Source of the DNA: an uncultured bacterium
GTDB lineage: Bacteria > Patescibacteriota > Gracilibacteria > Absconditabacterales > Absconditicoccaceae
DNA: 64,000 nucleotides
Reading direction: 5' to 3'
NCBI GenBank assembly: GCA_937872535.1
Contig: CALMTC010000003.1
Coordinates: forward strand, 1 to 64,000
The notes below the pieces were generated by a model that did no database searches, was not told the origin of the DNA, and saw nothing but the letters and a program-made list of their open reading frames with translations. Position 1 is the stretch's first letter; each line of letters starts with the position of its first letter. This document shows, one piece after another, positions 63,998 to 64,000 of the stretch. The translations under genes and the position numbers were made by a program.

Positions 63998-64000
63998 ATA

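Overview
The window reads as a chromosomal segment of a low-GC Candidate Phyla Radiation bacterium that translates UGA as glycine (genetic code 25), i.e. Absconditabacteria (SR1) or Gracilibacteria (BD1-5/GN02). The direct evidence is internal. Conserved genes run through many in-frame TGA codons exactly where family motifs demand glycine: the FtsZ GGGTGTG loop, the Walker A loop of an OLD-family ATPase, the SecA, AlaRS and ProRS cores. Every gene listed ends in TAA or TAG, never TGA. All coordinates below therefore treat TGA as sense; with the standard code most genes would look fragmented. Which of the two phyla it is cannot be decided from the window.

Layout. 1-3.4 kb: OLD-family ATPase/nuclease, a GIY-YIG protein whose tail runs into intergenic repeats, and tRNA-Arg(CCU). 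3.5-12.6 kb: rpsO, an S1-domain protein, CorA, DsbB-like, a WecG/TagA glycosyltransferase, a PP2C-like membrane protein, an AlaRS lacking its editing half, a SpoU methyltransferase and a pilin-like protein. 12.6-20.5 kb: nucleotidyltransferase, ftsA-ftsZ, an isolated atpC, Trm11-like methyltransferase, miaB, a SufB/D-like protein. 20.5-25 kb: an HD hydrolase followed by an intact IS1595-type element (perfect 8-bp target duplication, 22-bp terminal inverted repeats) carrying a transposase and an overlapping P63C-domain gene, then a transketolase-like protein and sufC. 25-37.8 kb: acyltransferase-like membrane protein, greA, hpf, a YidD-Fmt fusion, secA with a structured leader, grpE, MazG-like, map, ruvC, SIMPL and SPFH proteins, HIT hydrolase. 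37.8-46.8 kb: an accessory island with RhuM and proS relics, a PemK/MazF toxin, a frameshifted YgjP-type metallopeptidase, a RhuM-Fic protein, two paralogous exported proteins, intact proS, a Phd/RelE-like toxin-antitoxin pair, an orphan DinJ-like antitoxin and a sirtuin-like protein. 47-64 kb: ClpC, an SPFH/band-7 protein, two large secreted or anchored proteins (735 aa and a 1500-aa beta-helix protein), a DinB-like protein, an HNH endonuclease, thioredoxin, and a divergent HxlR regulator/nitroreductase pair.

How the parts fit. The core genes cover translation (S15, S1-like, AlaRS, ProRS, MiaB, Fmt, Map, HPF), division (FtsA, FtsZ), secretion and envelope (SecA, YidD domain, pilin, exported proteins) and proteostasis (GrpE, ClpC, SPFH). 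Biosynthetic genes are almost absent, as expected for a reduced, host-dependent CPR cell with a rich cell surface. Intergenic DNA carries a small set of recurring palindromes and a recurring A/T-rich motif near gene ends. The mobile element and the toxin genes also use TGA for glycine, so they are adapted to this code rather than recent arrivals from a standard-code host.
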